Positions 17,364-26,608 of a DNA stretch of 64,000 nucleotides are shown here, piece by piece. The notes under the pieces were generated by a model that saw only the letters and a list, made by a program, of their open reading frames with translations, did no database searches and had not been told where the DNA came from. A program made the position numbers and the translations under genes. Source of the DNA: Bradyrhizobium sp. AUGA SZCCT0283 (GTDB lineage: Bacteria > Pseudomonadota > Alphaproteobacteria > Rhizobiales > Xanthobacteraceae); assembly GCF_018130385.1 (NCBI RefSeq), contig NZ_JAFCLU010000006.1, positions 225,350 to 289,349 of the forward strand, read 5' to 3'. How positions within the stretch are numbered: the first letter of the stretch is position 1; each line of letters opens with the position of its first letter.

Positions 17364-18668
17364 TCACGCCATCTCCCTCGCATCTCGGCGGCGGTAGACC
17401 AGCAGCATCAGCGGGGCCAGCTTGCGCAGGACGCCGTGAGCGACAATCGGTACCGGCTCGGTCAACGGCAGCGCCAGCTCGTTTTCCGGCACGCCGCGAA
17501 CGGCTTTCGCGAGTTCATTGCCGAGCGGGATCGCTAGCGCCACGGCGCGGCCGTTGCAGCCGGTCCAGCCATAGGCGTTGGGACCGAGCTTATGGATGCG
17601 CGGCAGGAAATCCGTGGTCATGCCGACATAGCCGTTCCAGACGTAGTCGAAGGAGATCTCGCCGATCTGCGGCCACAGCCGCTGCAGCCGCTCGGTGACG
17701 CGCGCCTTGATCCGATCGACCTTGTTGCCGGGGCCGATCACCGCGCCGCCGGTGACGAGACGATTTCGTGCGTCATAGCGCGCGAAATAAAGTTCGCCAT
17801 GGGTGTCCGACATTGCCTGCCGGCCGGGGATGATGGTCTTGCGGACATTATCCGACAGCGGCTGCGTCGCCATCTGCCAGGACAGCACCGGCATCACCTC
17901 GCGCGCGATGTCAGGCACCAGCGATTTGGAAAATTCGCCGCTATAGGCGTTGGTCGCCACCACCAGCGCACGGCCGGAGATTTCGCCCTTGGCCGTCTTC
18001 ACCACCCAGCGATCGTTGCGGCGCTCGAAACTTTCGGCCGGCGAGCGCGCATAGATGCGCGCGCCGAGACCGAGCACGGTGCGCGCGAGACCACGGGCCA
18101 GCGCCAGCGGGTTGATGTGGCCGCCGGTCCTGTTCCAGAAGCCGCCGAACCATGCATCGGAGCCGAGCATGTCCCGCGTCTGCTCGCGCGAAAGCAGCTC
18201 AACGGGCGCACCGAACTTCGACCATTGCCGCACGCGACGTTCGGCGATCTTGATGCGGCCCGGTGAATGCACGGGTTGAACCCATCCGGCCTGTTCCCCC
18301 TCGGCATCGATGCCGTAGCGCCTCGTCACGTCGAAGAGATAAGAAGCGCTGTCGCGCAGCATGCCGACAAAACGTTCTCCGGCCTCGCCGTGCTTCGCAA
18401 CAATGTCCTCCGGATCGGGCCGCGACAGTGTCGGGATCACCTGGCCGTTGTTGCGCCCGGAAGCGCCCCACCCCGGCTCCGCGGCCTCGACGATCGCGAC
18501 ATCGACACCGGCCTCGCGCAGATGCAGCGCGGTGGAAAGGCCGGTGAAGCCTCCACCGATCACGATCACGTCCGCCTGCTGCGTGCCGGTCAGTTCGGCC
18601 AATTCAGGCCCCGATGGCGTCATCGCGGCCCATAGGGACTCGGGCCAGCGGATGTTACTCATATTCAT
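17364..18668 (-). CDS. FAD-dependent oxidoreductase, DAO family (amine/amino-acid oxidase-like)
   Basis: A 434-residue flavoprotein of the D-amino-acid oxidase fold. The N-terminal VIVIGGGFTGLSTALHLREAG binds the FAD ADP moiety, followed by EAAEPGWGASGRNNG, which resembles the region near the flavin in gamma-glutamylputrescine oxidase (PuuB-like) proteins. The C-terminal part has FVWNGYVGMTTDFLPRIHKL-like layout (here FDYVWNGYVGMTTDFLPRIH) and the closing FAD segment YGWTGCNGRAVALAIPLGNE. The ATG at 18668 has AAAGGA 5 bases before it. It converges on the dipeptide-type transporter operon and may oxidise the imported compound. The substrate is unknown. Confidence 0.88.
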   Translation of the reverse strand: MNMSNIRWPESLWAAMTPSGPELAELTGTQQADVIVIGGGFTGLSTALHLREAGVDVAIVEAAEPGWGASGRNNGQVIPTLSRPDPEDIVAKHGEAGERFVGMLRDSASYLFDVTRRYGIDAEGEQAGWVQPVHSPGRIKIAERRVRQWSKFGAPVELLSREQTRDMLGSDAWFGGFWNRTGGHINPLALARGLARTVLGLGARIYARSPAESFERRNDRWVVKTAKGEISGRALVVATNAYSGEFSKSLVPDIAREVMPVLSWQMATQPLSDNVRKTIIPGRQAMSDTHGELYFARYDARNRLVTGGAVIGPGNKVDRIKARVTERLQRLWPQIGEISFDYVWNGYVGMTTDFLPRIHKLGPNAYGWTGCNGRAVALAIPLGNELAKAVRGVPENELALPLTEPVPIVAHGVLRKLAPLMLLVYRRRDAREMA

Positions 18669-18742
18669 CGGTATCCTTTCTTGCAGGCGCCTGATCGTTC
18701 TGCTTAGTTTAGCCCCCTAACAAGCCCTGAGGAAATAACAGA

Positions 18743-19597
18743 GTGGCACTCAAAAACGTCATCGGGATCGATCACGCCGTGGTCATGGTGAAGGATCTCG
18801 ACAAGGCCGCCGAGAACTACAAGCGGCTCGGCTTCACCGTATCGCCGCGCGGCACCCATAGCGCGCATATGGGATCGGGCAACTACACCATCATGTTCGA
18901 TCCCGACTATATGGAATTGCTCGGCGTGCTCAGGCCGACGGAACATAACGAGCCGGCGCGGGCGTTTCTCGAAAAGAACGGTGAAGGCATCGAGCGTATC
19001 GCTTTCACCGCGGTGGATTCGGCGCGGGGCGCGGAAGAAATTCTCGCGCGCGGTTATATCCCTGTTGGCCCCACCGATTTCGAGCGGCCGGTGATGATGC
19101 CTGACGGGACCGAATCCGAAGCCAGGTTCCGGACCTTTCAATGGCCGACGGTGGAAGCGCCGGGCGGCGTGCGCATCTTTGCCTGCCAGCACAAAACGCG
19201 CGAGACGGTCTGGATTCCCGAACTGATGAAGCATGCCAACGGTGCGAAGCGCCTGAAGCAGGTGCTGATCGTCGCGCCGGAGCCGGCCAAGGAGGCCGCG
19301 CATATGTCCAAGCTGATCGATCGTGACGTTCGCAACGAGTCCGATGGCGCGATCGCGGTGCCCTCAGGTGGAGACCGCGCTGATTTCGTGTTCCTGACCA
19401 AGGATCAGCTCGGCAAGCGCTATCCCGGCGTATCGCTGGCGGGCCTGCCCGAGCGCGGCGGCGCGGGGCTCGTGATCGTGGCCGATATCGCGGCGGCAGA
19501 GAAGGCGCTGAGCTCCACCGGCGTCCGCAGCGCAAGCGGCGTGGTCGTGCCGCCCGCCGCCGGCAACGGCACCCTGCTCGCCTTCGTCAAGGCGTAG
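18743..19597 (+). CDS. VOC-family (glyoxalase/dioxygenase-fold) protein
   Basis: A 284-residue protein that starts at GTG 18743 with GAGGAA upstream. The N-terminal half is a glyoxalase-like module: NVIGIDHAVVMVKDLDKAAENYKRLGFTVSPRG opens it and carries the first expected metal-ligand His (IDHAV). NYTIMFDPDYMELLGVLRP matches the paired strand with a metal-ligand Glu. The C-terminal half is a second, degenerate module. This arrangement is found in the Glyoxalase_3-like proteins of catabolic loci. It is divergent from the DAO-type oxidase, so the two may act on one pathway. Reaction unknown. Confidence 0.75.
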   Translation: MALKNVIGIDHAVVMVKDLDKAAENYKRLGFTVSPRGTHSAHMGSGNYTIMFDPDYMELLGVLRPTEHNEPARAFLEKNGEGIERIAFTAVDSARGAEEILARGYIPVGPTDFERPVMMPDGTESEARFRTFQWPTVEAPGGVRIFACQHKTRETVWIPELMKHANGAKRLKQVLIVAPEPAKEAAHMSKLIDRDVRNESDGAIAVPSGGDRADFVFLTKDQLGKRYPGVSLAGLPERGGAGLVIVADIAAAEKALSSTGVRSASGVVVPPAAGNGTLLAFVKA

Positions 19598-19635
19598 CCG
19601 GCAGCGCCAGCCGCGCTGATCGGGGAAGCCGGAAC

Positions 19636-20247
19636 ATGGCGAAGGGCAGAAGCGAAGCGGACAGCGATACGGCGGCAACCCGCCGTGGTCGCCCCCGTTC
19701 TGCTGAGACCACCAACGCCATTCTGCAAAGCGCCTACACGCTGATGGCGACGACGGGTCTCGCCGCCACCAGTATCGATGCGGTTGCGCGGCACTCCAAC
19801 GTCTCGAAGATGACCATCTACAAATGGTGGCCGTCGCGCGAGGCGCTGCTGATCGACGCGTTCCTGAACCACGCCTCGCTGATGCTGCCGCTGCCGACCA
19901 TCGGCGCGCCGGGGGAACGCCTGAGAAGCCACGCCGCGGCTTATGCGAAGGCGCTGCTGGGCGAGTTCGGCAGGGTACAGCTCGCGGTGATCTCCGAATG
20001 CATCTCGAACACGGGGTCTGCGGAGATTTTCTACGAGCGCTATCTCAGGTATCGACGAACCGCCCTGGTCGAACTGATCGCCGCCGGCCAGCAGGACGGA
20101 AGCATTGGCGCCGCCGGAACGCCGGAGGACCTGTACGACGCGATCTATGGCAGCCTGTTCTACCGCTACATCTTCGGAATCAAGCCGATCTCGCCGGCGC
20201 AGGCCCGCAATCTCGTCGACACCCTGCTGATGATCAAGAGCCGCTGA
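19636..20247 (+). CDS. TetR-family transcriptional regulator
   Basis: A 203-residue one-component repressor-type protein. The HTH lies in RRGRPRSAETTNAILQSAY and, further on, LAATSIDAVARHSNVSKMTIYKWWPSREALL, the standard TetR pattern including the K-x-T-I-Y-x-x-W/F recognition end. The C-terminal ligand domain resembles TetR_C types with FYERYLRYRRTALVELI. It lies 38 bases after the VOC gene and converges with the desaturase gene, their ends overlapping by 14 bases. The palindrome upstream of the MetX-like gene (22258-22272) is one candidate target, but this is only inference. Confidence 0.9.
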   Translation: MAKGRSEADSDTAATRRGRPRSAETTNAILQSAYTLMATTGLAATSIDAVARHSNVSKMTIYKWWPSREALLIDAFLNHASLMLPLPTIGAPGERLRSHAAAYAKALLGEFGRVQLAVISECISNTGSAEIFYERYLRYRRTALVELIAAGQQDGSIGAAGTPEDLYDAIYGSLFYRYIFGIKPISPAQARNLVDTLLMIKSR

Positions 20248-21193
20248 CGCCGCCGGCCGCGTCAGTTCGCGCGCGGCGGAACCACGCCCACGTCTCCCGC
20301 GTCACGGCCCGATAGCCCTGCCCCCGGAACACGATCTGATCATCGACGATCCGGTTCAGCTTCGGCAGCGCATGAAACGGGATCGAAGGATAAGCGTGGT
20401 GCTCGACGTGATAGGGCATGTTCCACGCAAACCATCTCATGAGCATGCCGGTGTAAGTGGTGCGGGTGTTCTGAAAGGCGCTTCGCGTCCGTTCACAGCC
20501 GGTGTGTTCGGCGTAGAGATAGGGTCGCAGGAATAGCTGGCCCACAATGAGAGGAAGGATCCAGACCCAGAGCAGAAGCGTCGACTGAAGCGCAAGCGAG
20601 GCCAGCAACAGCGCGATATAGAAAGCGATATAAAGGCGTGCCTCCTTCACGACAATGTGGCGCTTGCCTGCCGGGATCCAGGGTGCGGAAGCGTCGCCGG
20701 TAAAGGCATGGCGAAGCATCAGTCTTACCCGGAAGCCGACCTGCCGAAGACCGGTATAGGCGATTGCGAGTTGCGTATCCGAGGCGGGGATCGGGCCAAC
20801 CAGCAGTTCTGGATCCCGGTCCGGATCCTGCGTGTAGCGATGGTGGTCCCAGTGGAACAGGCAATAATATTCGTAAGGCAGTCCGATCGCGAATGAAGAC
20901 AGATGGCCGAGTGCAAGATTGAGCGCTCGGCTCCGAAACGCGGTCTTGTGGGCGGTCTCGTGTACCACCATGAACAGGAAGGCTACGAAGTAACCCTGCA
21001 CGGCGATCAGCGGCAGCGCCCAGGCCATGCCGTAGGTCGAGGACACCAGCCAGATCAGCGTACCGAAAACGCCGATTGCGCCGTAGTGGCTGACCGCGCG
21101 AACGATGCCGGGAAAGTTCGATCGCGCCGATAGCTCGCGGAGCGCGGCCGACGTCAGTGGCTTGTCTCCCGTTGCGGTAACTGCAGTGCTCAT
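20234..21193 (-). CDS. Membrane fatty acid desaturase / hydroxylase family protein
   Basis: A 319-residue integral membrane di-iron enzyme. The three histidine boxes are visible: HETAHK (His78-His82), HWDHH (His114-His118) and HVEHH near residue 276, each bordered by hydrophobic helices. These ligate two irons that activate oxygen to desaturate or hydroxylate an acyl chain or similar lipid. ATG 21193 with GGAGG about 10 bases upstream is preferred to a longer frame overlapping the hydrolase gene. It follows the MetX-like gene by 25 bases on the same strand, so the two probably form an operon. Confidence 0.88.
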   Translation of the reverse strand: MSTAVTATGDKPLTSAALRELSARSNFPGIVRAVSHYGAIGVFGTLIWLVSSTYGMAWALPLIAVQGYFVAFLFMVVHETAHKTAFRSRALNLALGHLSSFAIGLPYEYYCLFHWDHHRYTQDPDRDPELLVGPIPASDTQLAIAYTGLRQVGFRVRLMLRHAFTGDASAPWIPAGKRHIVVKEARLYIAFYIALLLASLALQSTLLLWVWILPLIVGQLFLRPYLYAEHTGCERTRSAFQNTRTTYTGMLMRWFAWNMPYHVEHHAYPSIPFHALPKLNRIVDDQIVFRGQGYRAVTRETWAWFRRARTDAAGGVSGS

Positions 21194-21218
21194 GGTCGCA
21201 ATCGCCTCCAGGATGATT

Positions 21219-22238
21219 TCAACGCTGCAGCAGCGCCGAGATCTCGGCGTTGATGAAGGCGCGGTCTGCAGGATTGTTGATGGGATTTCCGGCACGGTGT
21301 CCGTGGACCGAGGGAATCGGATGGAGCTCGGCCGACTTTGCGTTGACGAGGCGGCCGATCTCCGCCTCATTGTCGCGCATGTCGAAGTAACGATCGGTCT
21401 GCCCCGGCATCAGCAGCACCCGCGCCTTGATCGCGGCGAGCGCACGGCCGACGTCGCCGCCGAATTCGGGACATTGGCTGATATCGCCGCGCTGCCAGAT
21501 CCCGATCTGCGCCAGCAGATTGTTGGCGTCACGCCGCGAGAAGGCTTCGTCCCAGGCGCGTGCGAGGTAATCTTCCAGCGAATGGAAGCCGGCCTCGCGC
21601 CACACCTCATCCCGATAGAAGGCGTGCGACATCGCCCATCCGGCATAGACGCGCCCCATGGCGCGCAGGCCGGCGGAAGGTTTGCCGACGAAACGGCCAT
21701 CCCTGAACATCGGGTCCGCGGTCAGGGCGGCCTTCACGCCCTCGAGGAACACGTGATTGTAGGGAGAGCATCGGGCACTGCCGCAGACGATGGCGGCGCG
21801 TTCCACCATGTCGGAATGGCAAGCCGCCCAGTGATAGGCTTGCATGCCGCCCATCGACCAGCCGTAGACGAGTGCGATGCTCGAAATTCCGAACTGCTCC
21901 AGCAGAAGGCGGCGCTGGACCGCGACCGCATCGTGATAGCTGATATCAGGAAATGGCGTCACGGCCGAATTGGACGGTGAAGAGGACAGGCCGTTGCCGA
22001 ACAGATTCGGAATGACGATGAAATAGCGATCGGGATCCAGCCCGCCGCCACGTTGGATCAGCCATTCGGTGTCGTGGTGTTGCGCGCCAAAGGACGTCGG
22101 GTAGACAATCACGTTGTCCTTCCGCGCGTTCAGCGTGCCGTAGGTCTTGTAGGCGAGATGCATGGAAGGGAAGACGACACCTGACTGCAGAGGGACGTCT
22201 CCCGCGTCGAAGACCTGATAGTCGCCCTGGGTCGTCAT
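21219..22238 (-). CDS. Alpha/beta hydrolase, MetX (homoserine acetyltransferase)-like
   Basis: A 339-residue alpha/beta-hydrolase related to homoserine O-acetyltransferases. The nucleophile elbow is GWSMGGMQAYHWA, the acid PGQTDRYFD and the base VHGHRAGNP, a complete Ser-Asp-His set. The N-terminal strand pattern (LAYKTYGTLNARKDNVIVYPTSF) matches the MetX-like group. True MetX proteins are about 370-380 residues and usually sit with methionine genes. Here the partner is a desaturase, so an acyl transferase or hydrolase role in another pathway is more likely. It is preceded by a palindrome at 22258-22272. Confidence 0.8.
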   Translation of the reverse strand: MTTQGDYQVFDAGDVPLQSGVVFPSMHLAYKTYGTLNARKDNVIVYPTSFGAQHHDTEWLIQRGGGLDPDRYFIVIPNLFGNGLSSSPSNSAVTPFPDISYHDAVAVQRRLLLEQFGISSIALVYGWSMGGMQAYHWAACHSDMVERAAIVCGSARCSPYNHVFLEGVKAALTADPMFRDGRFVGKPSAGLRAMGRVYAGWAMSHAFYRDEVWREAGFHSLEDYLARAWDEAFSRRDANNLLAQIGIWQRGDISQCPEFGGDVGRALAAIKARVLLMPGQTDRYFDMRDNEAEIGRLVNAKSAELHPIPSVHGHRAGNPINNPADRAFINAEISALLQR

Positions 22239-22257
22239 GGAGCCATTCCGTAATTAT

Positions 22258-22272
22258 TGTACCAATTGTACA
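22258..22272. promoter_or_regulatory. Operator-like palindrome upstream of the MetX-like gene
   Basis: TGTACCAATTGTACA has perfect 5-base inverted arms (TGTAC / GTACA) and lies 20 bases before the start codon in AT-rich DNA, where a repressor would block transcription. A TetR or GntR protein is the likely class. The factor is not known. Confidence 0.5.
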
Positions 22273-22347
22273 TTATTTAGATTGGATTGCAACGGATTTC
22301 ACTACAGCGCAACGGCACCCTGCCCGCGCTCGTGAAGCCGTAAATGC

Positions 22348-22381
22348 AAATTGCGCCGCAGTTGCTTCTGCGGCGCAATTT
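22348..22381 (-). terminator. Strong terminator hairpin after the permease gene
   Basis: AAATTGCGCCGCAG and CTGCGGCGCAATTT are perfect 14-base inverted arms around a 6-base loop, 39 bases downstream of the permease stop codon. The arm ends in TTT on the minus strand. Confidence 0.85.
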
Positions 22382-22419
22382 CAAACGAAGTCAGGCGTTC
22401 GCGGGCTTGCCGCCAGCGA

Positions 22420-24072
22420 TCATTCCGCCGGTGCTGCCGCCGGCACTTGCGCGCTGTAGTCCACGGCCGGACTGGCCTTCGTCAGCGCGAACAGCCCGGC
22501 CGCCATCACCGCATAAGCCAGCGCCACACCCGGCGTGACGCCGAGGCCGCCGCCGATGCCGACGGCTTCGCCGTGCATGAAGCCGAAATAGGTCAGGACG
22601 GCGCCGGCCAGCGCAAAGGCCGAGGCTTTAAGAAAATCGCGCTCGATCACGAACACACCGATCGCGCCGAGCACGAGGCCGGCGAGGATCGACCCGCCGC
22701 CCATCACTTCGAGCCCGTGATAGAGCACGCCCTGCTGCGGCAGCGCTGATATGGCGGCGGTCTTCACCGCATCGACCTTGTCGGCGGCGAGACCGCCGAC
22801 CGCCTGAGCCGCCGTGATCGTCGAGCCGAGCATGGTGTCGATCTGCAGTTTAGCCCATGCGGCGAGATGCGGCGTCAGCGCCAGCACGATCGCCGGCGCA
22901 TGCTTGACCGGCGTGGTCTGGAACGCCTGCGCGCCGATCAGCATGCCGATATAGAGCAGGATCGGCGAGATCGCGACCACAGGCACCAGCGCCAGCAAGA
23001 CCGAGATGATGCCGAACCACGACAACAGCACCACCATCAGGCCGGTCGCCGCCGAATAGCCAATCCGGCCGCCCATCGCCTTCCAGCCGGGATGGCCGAT
23101 ATAGACGGCGTTGATGAAGGGATTGCCCATCAGGCAGCCGATCAGGCTGACGACGCCGTCGGCGGTTAGCACCCGCGTGGTCGGATATTCGTCGCCGGCG
23201 GCTTCCGCGCTCTCGACATTGTCCATGGCCTCGACGAGATCGTAGATGCCGAACGGGATTGCCGTAACGAGAATGATGCCGAGGAATTCGAAGCCGGAGA
23301 ACACATGGCCGACGGCCGGCAACGGCACCGAAAAGCCGAAATTCGCAAAGGCATCGCCGACGCCCTTCAGGCTCAACCCGCCGAGCCCGAGACCGAACAG
23401 GTTCGAACCCCAGGCGATGATCATGCCGACGGCGATGGCGACGAGTCCTGCCGGCATGCCCCTCCAATATTTCACGCCGCCGAACCAGCTCACCAGGATG
23501 ATGGCAAAGCAGACGAGGCCGATCTGCGGCGTCATATACATTTCGAGCGCCGGGCGCATCGAGATGAAGGTGACGGAGACGCCGGCCAGCGTGCCAAGCA
23601 GTGCCGCGCGCGGCGTGATCTTACGAATATACGGCGCGATGAAGCCACCGATCATCAGGATAAAACTCTGGAAGAACACCCAGACCAGACCGGCCGACCA
23701 GCCCTTGATCGGATCGCCGGTCTTGAGCGTGATCGGCAGCATGATCACGAAGGTGACGATGAACATGTGCGGCACGCTGACGCCCGAGGGCAGCGCGCAG
23801 ACGTCGCTGCGGCCGGTCTTCTGCGCGAGCTTGTACGCAAGATACGCGTAATAGAAGGTGGACAGGCACATCATCAGGCCGAGCGCCGGCAGGATGCGGC
23901 CGAACACCAGTGAATCAGGCATCTTCAGCACGAAGCGCAACAGCCCGGTCAGCACCAGCATGTTGACGAGGATGTTGGTGCCGAAACCGAAAAAGGCGTT
24001 CCAGTCGCCCGGCGTCCACAAAACCGGCTTGAAACCTGATGTGGCTGATGTCCCCGTCATGCTCGTGCTCAT
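22420..24072 (-). CDS. NCS2/AzgA-type membrane permease, nucleobase-like substrate
   Basis: A 550-residue polytopic membrane protein with about twelve hydrophobic segments. It resembles AzgA-like and related NCS2 carriers: an N-terminal [36 protein letters not shown], then [31 protein letters not shown], which matches the conserved acidic substrate-site helix. A C-terminal ~60-residue extension carries two further spans. Its ATG overlaps the stop of the upstream isochorismatase-type gene (ATGA), so carrier and hydrolase are made together, and the substrate should be that of the hydrolase or its precursor. A strong terminator follows. Assignment to purine, biuret or urea-like substrates is inference. 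Confidence 0.78.
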   Translation of the reverse strand: MSTSMTGTSATSGFKPVLWTPGDWNAFFGFGTNILVNMLVLTGLLRFVLKMPDSLVFGRILPALGLMMCLSTFYYAYLAYKLAQKTGRSDVCALPSGVSVPHMFIVTFVIMLPITLKTGDPIKGWSAGLVWVFFQSFILMIGGFIAPYIRKITPRAALLGTLAGVSVTFISMRPALEMYMTPQIGLVCFAIILVSWFGGVKYWRGMPAGLVAIAVGMIIAWGSNLFGLGLGGLSLKGVGDAFANFGFSVPLPAVGHVFSGFEFLGIILVTAIPFGIYDLVEAMDNVESAEAAGDEYPTTRVLTADGVVSLIGCLMGNPFINAVYIGHPGWKAMGGRIGYSAATGLMVVLLSWFGIISVLLALVPVVAISPILLYIGMLIGAQAFQTTPVKHAPAIVLALTPHLAAWAKLQIDTMLGSTITAAQAVGGLAADKVDAVKTAAISALPQQGVLYHGLEVMGGGSILAGLVLGAIGVFVIERDFLKASAFALAGAVLTYFGFMHGEAVGIGGGLGVTPGVALAYAVMAAGLFALTKASPAVDYSAQVPAAAPAE

Positions 24073-24779
24073 CGTGATGTCCCCACTACTGCCGTTTTTG
24101 GAATCTCCGGTGAAAGTGCCTCCAGCACCGCGGCCGAGTCCGAGACCCAACCGAAGATGCCGCCCTGGGCCTTGATCATCTTAAGGCCCATCTCGTGAAA
24201 CTCGGGAAAATAGGACGCGCAGCCATCGGCCAGCACCACGCAGCGATAGCCGCGGTCGTTGGCTTCGCGCACGGTGGTGTTGACGCAGACCTCGGTGGTG
24301 ACGCCGCAGACCAGCAAGTTCTCGATGCCGTAGCGCTGCAACACGTCGCCGAGCTCGGTGGCGTAGAACGCGCCCTTGCCCGGCTTGTCGATCACGATCT
24401 CGCTGTCGAGCGGATACAATTCGGGAATGATGTCGTGGCCGGCCTCGCCGCGAATGAGAATGCGTCCCATCGGGCCGGGATCGCCGATGCGCAAGGACGG
24501 CGCGCCGCGCTCGACCTTGGCCGGCGGCGCGTCCGACAGATCGGGCAGATGACCCTCCCGGGTGTGAACGACCAGCATGCCGATCTCACGCGCCGCATCC
24601 AGCACCGCCGCAATCGGCTTCACCGCGCGCGCGAGCTGGCTGACATCATTGCCGAGCGTCTCGCCGAAGCCGCCCGGCTCCATGAAATCGCGCTGCATGT
24701 CGATGATGAGAAGCGCGGTCGCCGCCCAGTCGAGCTCGATCGGCTCCGGCTCCGCTCTGAGCTTTGCTGAGTTCGCCAT
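24069..24779 (-). CDS. Isochorismatase-family cysteine hydrolase, biuret/triuret-hydrolase-like
   Basis: A 236-residue cysteine amidohydrolase. The catalytic triad is Asp27 ([10 protein letters not shown]), Lys132 ([11 protein letters not shown]) and Cys165 ([18 protein letters not shown]). The pattern [15 protein letters not shown] plus [20 protein letters not shown] and [12 protein letters not shown] is what I recall for the biuret/triuret hydrolase branch (BiuH/TrtA), which cleaves carboxy-urea amides. Triuret can form from urate, which fits the uricase genes nearby. It is the first gene of a two-gene operon with the permease. Other amidases of the family (ureidoacrylate or maleamate types) remain possible. 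Confidence 0.78.
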   Translation of the reverse strand: MANSAKLRAEPEPIELDWAATALLIIDMQRDFMEPGGFGETLGNDVSQLARAVKPIAAVLDAAREIGMLVVHTREGHLPDLSDAPPAKVERGAPSLRIGDPGPMGRILIRGEAGHDIIPELYPLDSEIVIDKPGKGAFYATELGDVLQRYGIENLLVCGVTTEVCVNTTVREANDRGYRCVVLADGCASYFPEFHEMGLKMIKAQGGIFGWVSDSAAVLEALSPEIPKTAVVGTSR

Positions 24780-24834
24780 GACGTACGCGCCCCGAACGAG
24801 AGAACTCTTCGGGAGAAGTCAAGCAAGGCGCGTG

Positions 24835-24850
24835 CCATTGTGTACAATGG
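24835..24850. promoter_or_regulatory. GntR-type operator-like palindrome
   Basis: CCATTGTGTACAATGG has perfect 6-base inverted arms with a 4-base centre; its core TTGTGTACAA differs by one base from the TTGTATACAA reported for several FCD-type GntR regulators. It lies 56 bases upstream of the hydrolase/permease operon. Confidence 0.5.
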
Positions 24851-24958
24851 CGGCAGGTGATCGGTCTGGAGAAAATCAATCGTATTGTCAGTCCGTTACT
24901 CGCGGATACTGATCCCGGCCCGCCTTCATCGAACGCATCGCGAGCGAGCAGTTGCCCA

Positions 24959-25957
24959 TTAGCTGTGCATGCTGCGATTGCGCTTACCCGATCGAAAAAC
25001 AGACGATCCGTCATTTCCTGTTCGTAGCTGTCCCAGCAACTGGACCAGCCAGGCAAGGCCGGCATCCATCATCGCCACCTTCGGAAGGACGACATTGATC
25101 GAGAAGCGTGGCAGTGGCAGCGGTGCCTTGACGGCGACGACATTGAATCGGGCGCCATGGATCTCCACGAACCGTTTTGGCAGCGCGGAGACCATTTCGG
25201 TTTCGGCCAGCACCGAGAGCGCAAAAATGAAATTGGGCGCGGTGAGCGCCACGCGCCGCGTCAGGCCTCTTTTCGCAAGTTCAACATCCACGAAGCCCGA
25301 GACATCACCGGTATGCGAAACGACGAGATGCTCCATCTCGCAGTAGCGCTTGAGGGTCAGGCCATGCTCGAACGAATGCCCCTTTCTAACGGCGATGACG
25401 AACTCCTCCTCATAGAGCTTCTGTTTATGGAAACGGACCGGAATATCGTCGAAGGGAATGATCGCGATATCCGTCGTTCGGTCTTCGAGCTCCTTCAACG
25501 CATCCTTCCATGCCAAATGAGGAGCGCTGAAGCCTTGCACCGGAAGAAGCTGCCGGATGCCGACATCGACACCCGGCGCCACCTCCCGCAGCGCCTCCAA
25601 CAGCGAAGGCAGGATCACCGCCGAAACGCCATCCGGCGCGCCAATGACGAAACGGCGCGTCGAATGCCGTGGATCAAATGGCACAGCTGACGAAACCACG
25701 CCGCGGATATGCGCGAGAATCTCGGCAACCGAGGGCGCGAGTTGCAGAGCACGCTCCGTCGGAACAACGCCTTTCGGGGTCTTGAGAAACAAGGGGTCGC
25801 CCAGCAGCGTGCGCAGGCGGCCAAGTCCATGGCTGATGGCGGAGGGCGAAAGATGCAGCCGCTCCGCCGACCGGCCGACGTGACGCTCCTGAAAGACGAT
25901 CTCGAACAGCACGAGCAGATTGAGATCGATCCGGGAAAGATCAGTTTGCTTCAGCAT
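24959..25957 (-). CDS. LysR-family transcriptional regulator
   Basis: A 332-residue LysR-type protein. The winged HTH is in LSRIDLNLLVLFEIVFQERHVGRSAERLHLSPSAISHGLGRLR (residues 7-49), and the effector domain begins at RRFVIGAPDGVSAVILPSLL. It is divergent from the small exported NTF2-like gene, the usual place for a LysR target, and an inverted repeat lies between them. It could also read through into the hydrolase/permease operon, but the 179-base gap with its own palindrome argues for separate control. Confidence 0.9.
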   Translation of the reverse strand: MLKQTDLSRIDLNLLVLFEIVFQERHVGRSAERLHLSPSAISHGLGRLRTLLGDPLFLKTPKGVVPTERALQLAPSVAEILAHIRGVVSSAVPFDPRHSTRRFVIGAPDGVSAVILPSLLEALREVAPGVDVGIRQLLPVQGFSAPHLAWKDALKELEDRTTDIAIIPFDDIPVRFHKQKLYEEEFVIAVRKGHSFEHGLTLKRYCEMEHLVVSHTGDVSGFVDVELAKRGLTRRVALTAPNFIFALSVLAETEMVSALPKRFVEIHGARFNVVAVKAPLPLPRFSINVVLPKVAMMDAGLAWLVQLLGQLRTGNDGSSVFRSGKRNRSMHS

Positions 25958-25960
25958 TAT

Positions 25961-25986
25961 GATGAAATCATATCACTGGATTCATC
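25961..25986. promoter_or_regulatory. Candidate LysR binding site
   Basis: GATGAAATC and GATTCATC are inverted arms (one base unpaired) about 9 bases apart in the 99-base divergent region. The left arm also contains a TGAT-N3-ATCA element. Confidence 0.4.
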
Positions 25987-26056
25987 ACGATTGAAATGGG
26001 ATCTGGGCTGCATCGCCGGTCTGTCGCCGGCCCCACGCGAATGGAAAGATACGGAA

Positions 26057-26608
26057 ATGTTCAAATCAAACCGCTGGACGCGTTTGGCGTTAAAGGCCGC
26101 TCTCGCAATGCCGCTGTCGGCCAGCGCCGCACAGGAACCGATGCCGACAGGTTCGGAGCAGGAAGTTGCTGATCTGGTCAGGAAGACCGAAGCGCGGGCT
26201 TCGGCTTTCATGCGCGGCGACATGGACAAATGGGCCGGCCTGACGCGCATCGCGGACGATTTTACCCTGATGCAGCCGTTTGGGGGTGAAGCCAGCCGGG
26301 GCTTCGACATGAGTCCTGAGCGGCTGGCGCGGCTCGCCAGCTACTTCAGAAACGGCGACGCGAAAGTCGAACTGGTCCAATCCTACGCGTCAGGCGATCT
26401 GGCCGTCCTTGCCGTGATCGAACGTGAGCACGGCGAAGTCGGCGGCTTGCCGGATCAGGACTGGTCGCTGCGGGTGACGCTGGTCTATCGCAGGCAAGGC
26501 GCGGAGTGGTGGCTGGTTCACCGCCATGCCGACCCGCTCGTGCGCGACGTCGGGCTGGAGACGGCAGCCGCGCTTGCCCGGGGCGCAAATCTTGTCGGCC
26601 GGCGATGA
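26057..26608 (+). CDS. Exported NTF2-like (DUF4440/SnoaL-type) protein
   Basis: A 183-residue protein. The start at 26057 gives a signal peptide, MFKSNRWTRLALKAALAMPL followed by SASAAQE; the frame is open upstream but overlaps the LysR gene. The mature part has the NTF2-like pattern: helix EQEVADLVRKTEARASAFMRGD, DDFTLMQPFGGEASRGFD, then strands DLAVLAVIEREHGEV and RVTLVYRRQGAEWWLVHRHADPLV. That last strand is characteristic of DUF4440/SnoaL-like proteins. The function is unknown. Its position opposite a LysR regulator suggests induced expression. It converges with the M20 hydrolase gene and ends one base from that gene's stop. Confidence 0.75.
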   Translation: MFKSNRWTRLALKAALAMPLSASAAQEPMPTGSEQEVADLVRKTEARASAFMRGDMDKWAGLTRIADDFTLMQPFGGEASRGFDMSPERLARLASYFRNGDAKVELVQSYASGDLAVLAVIEREHGEVGGLPDQDWSLRVTLVYRRQGAEWWLVHRHADPLVRDVGLETAAALARGANLVGRR

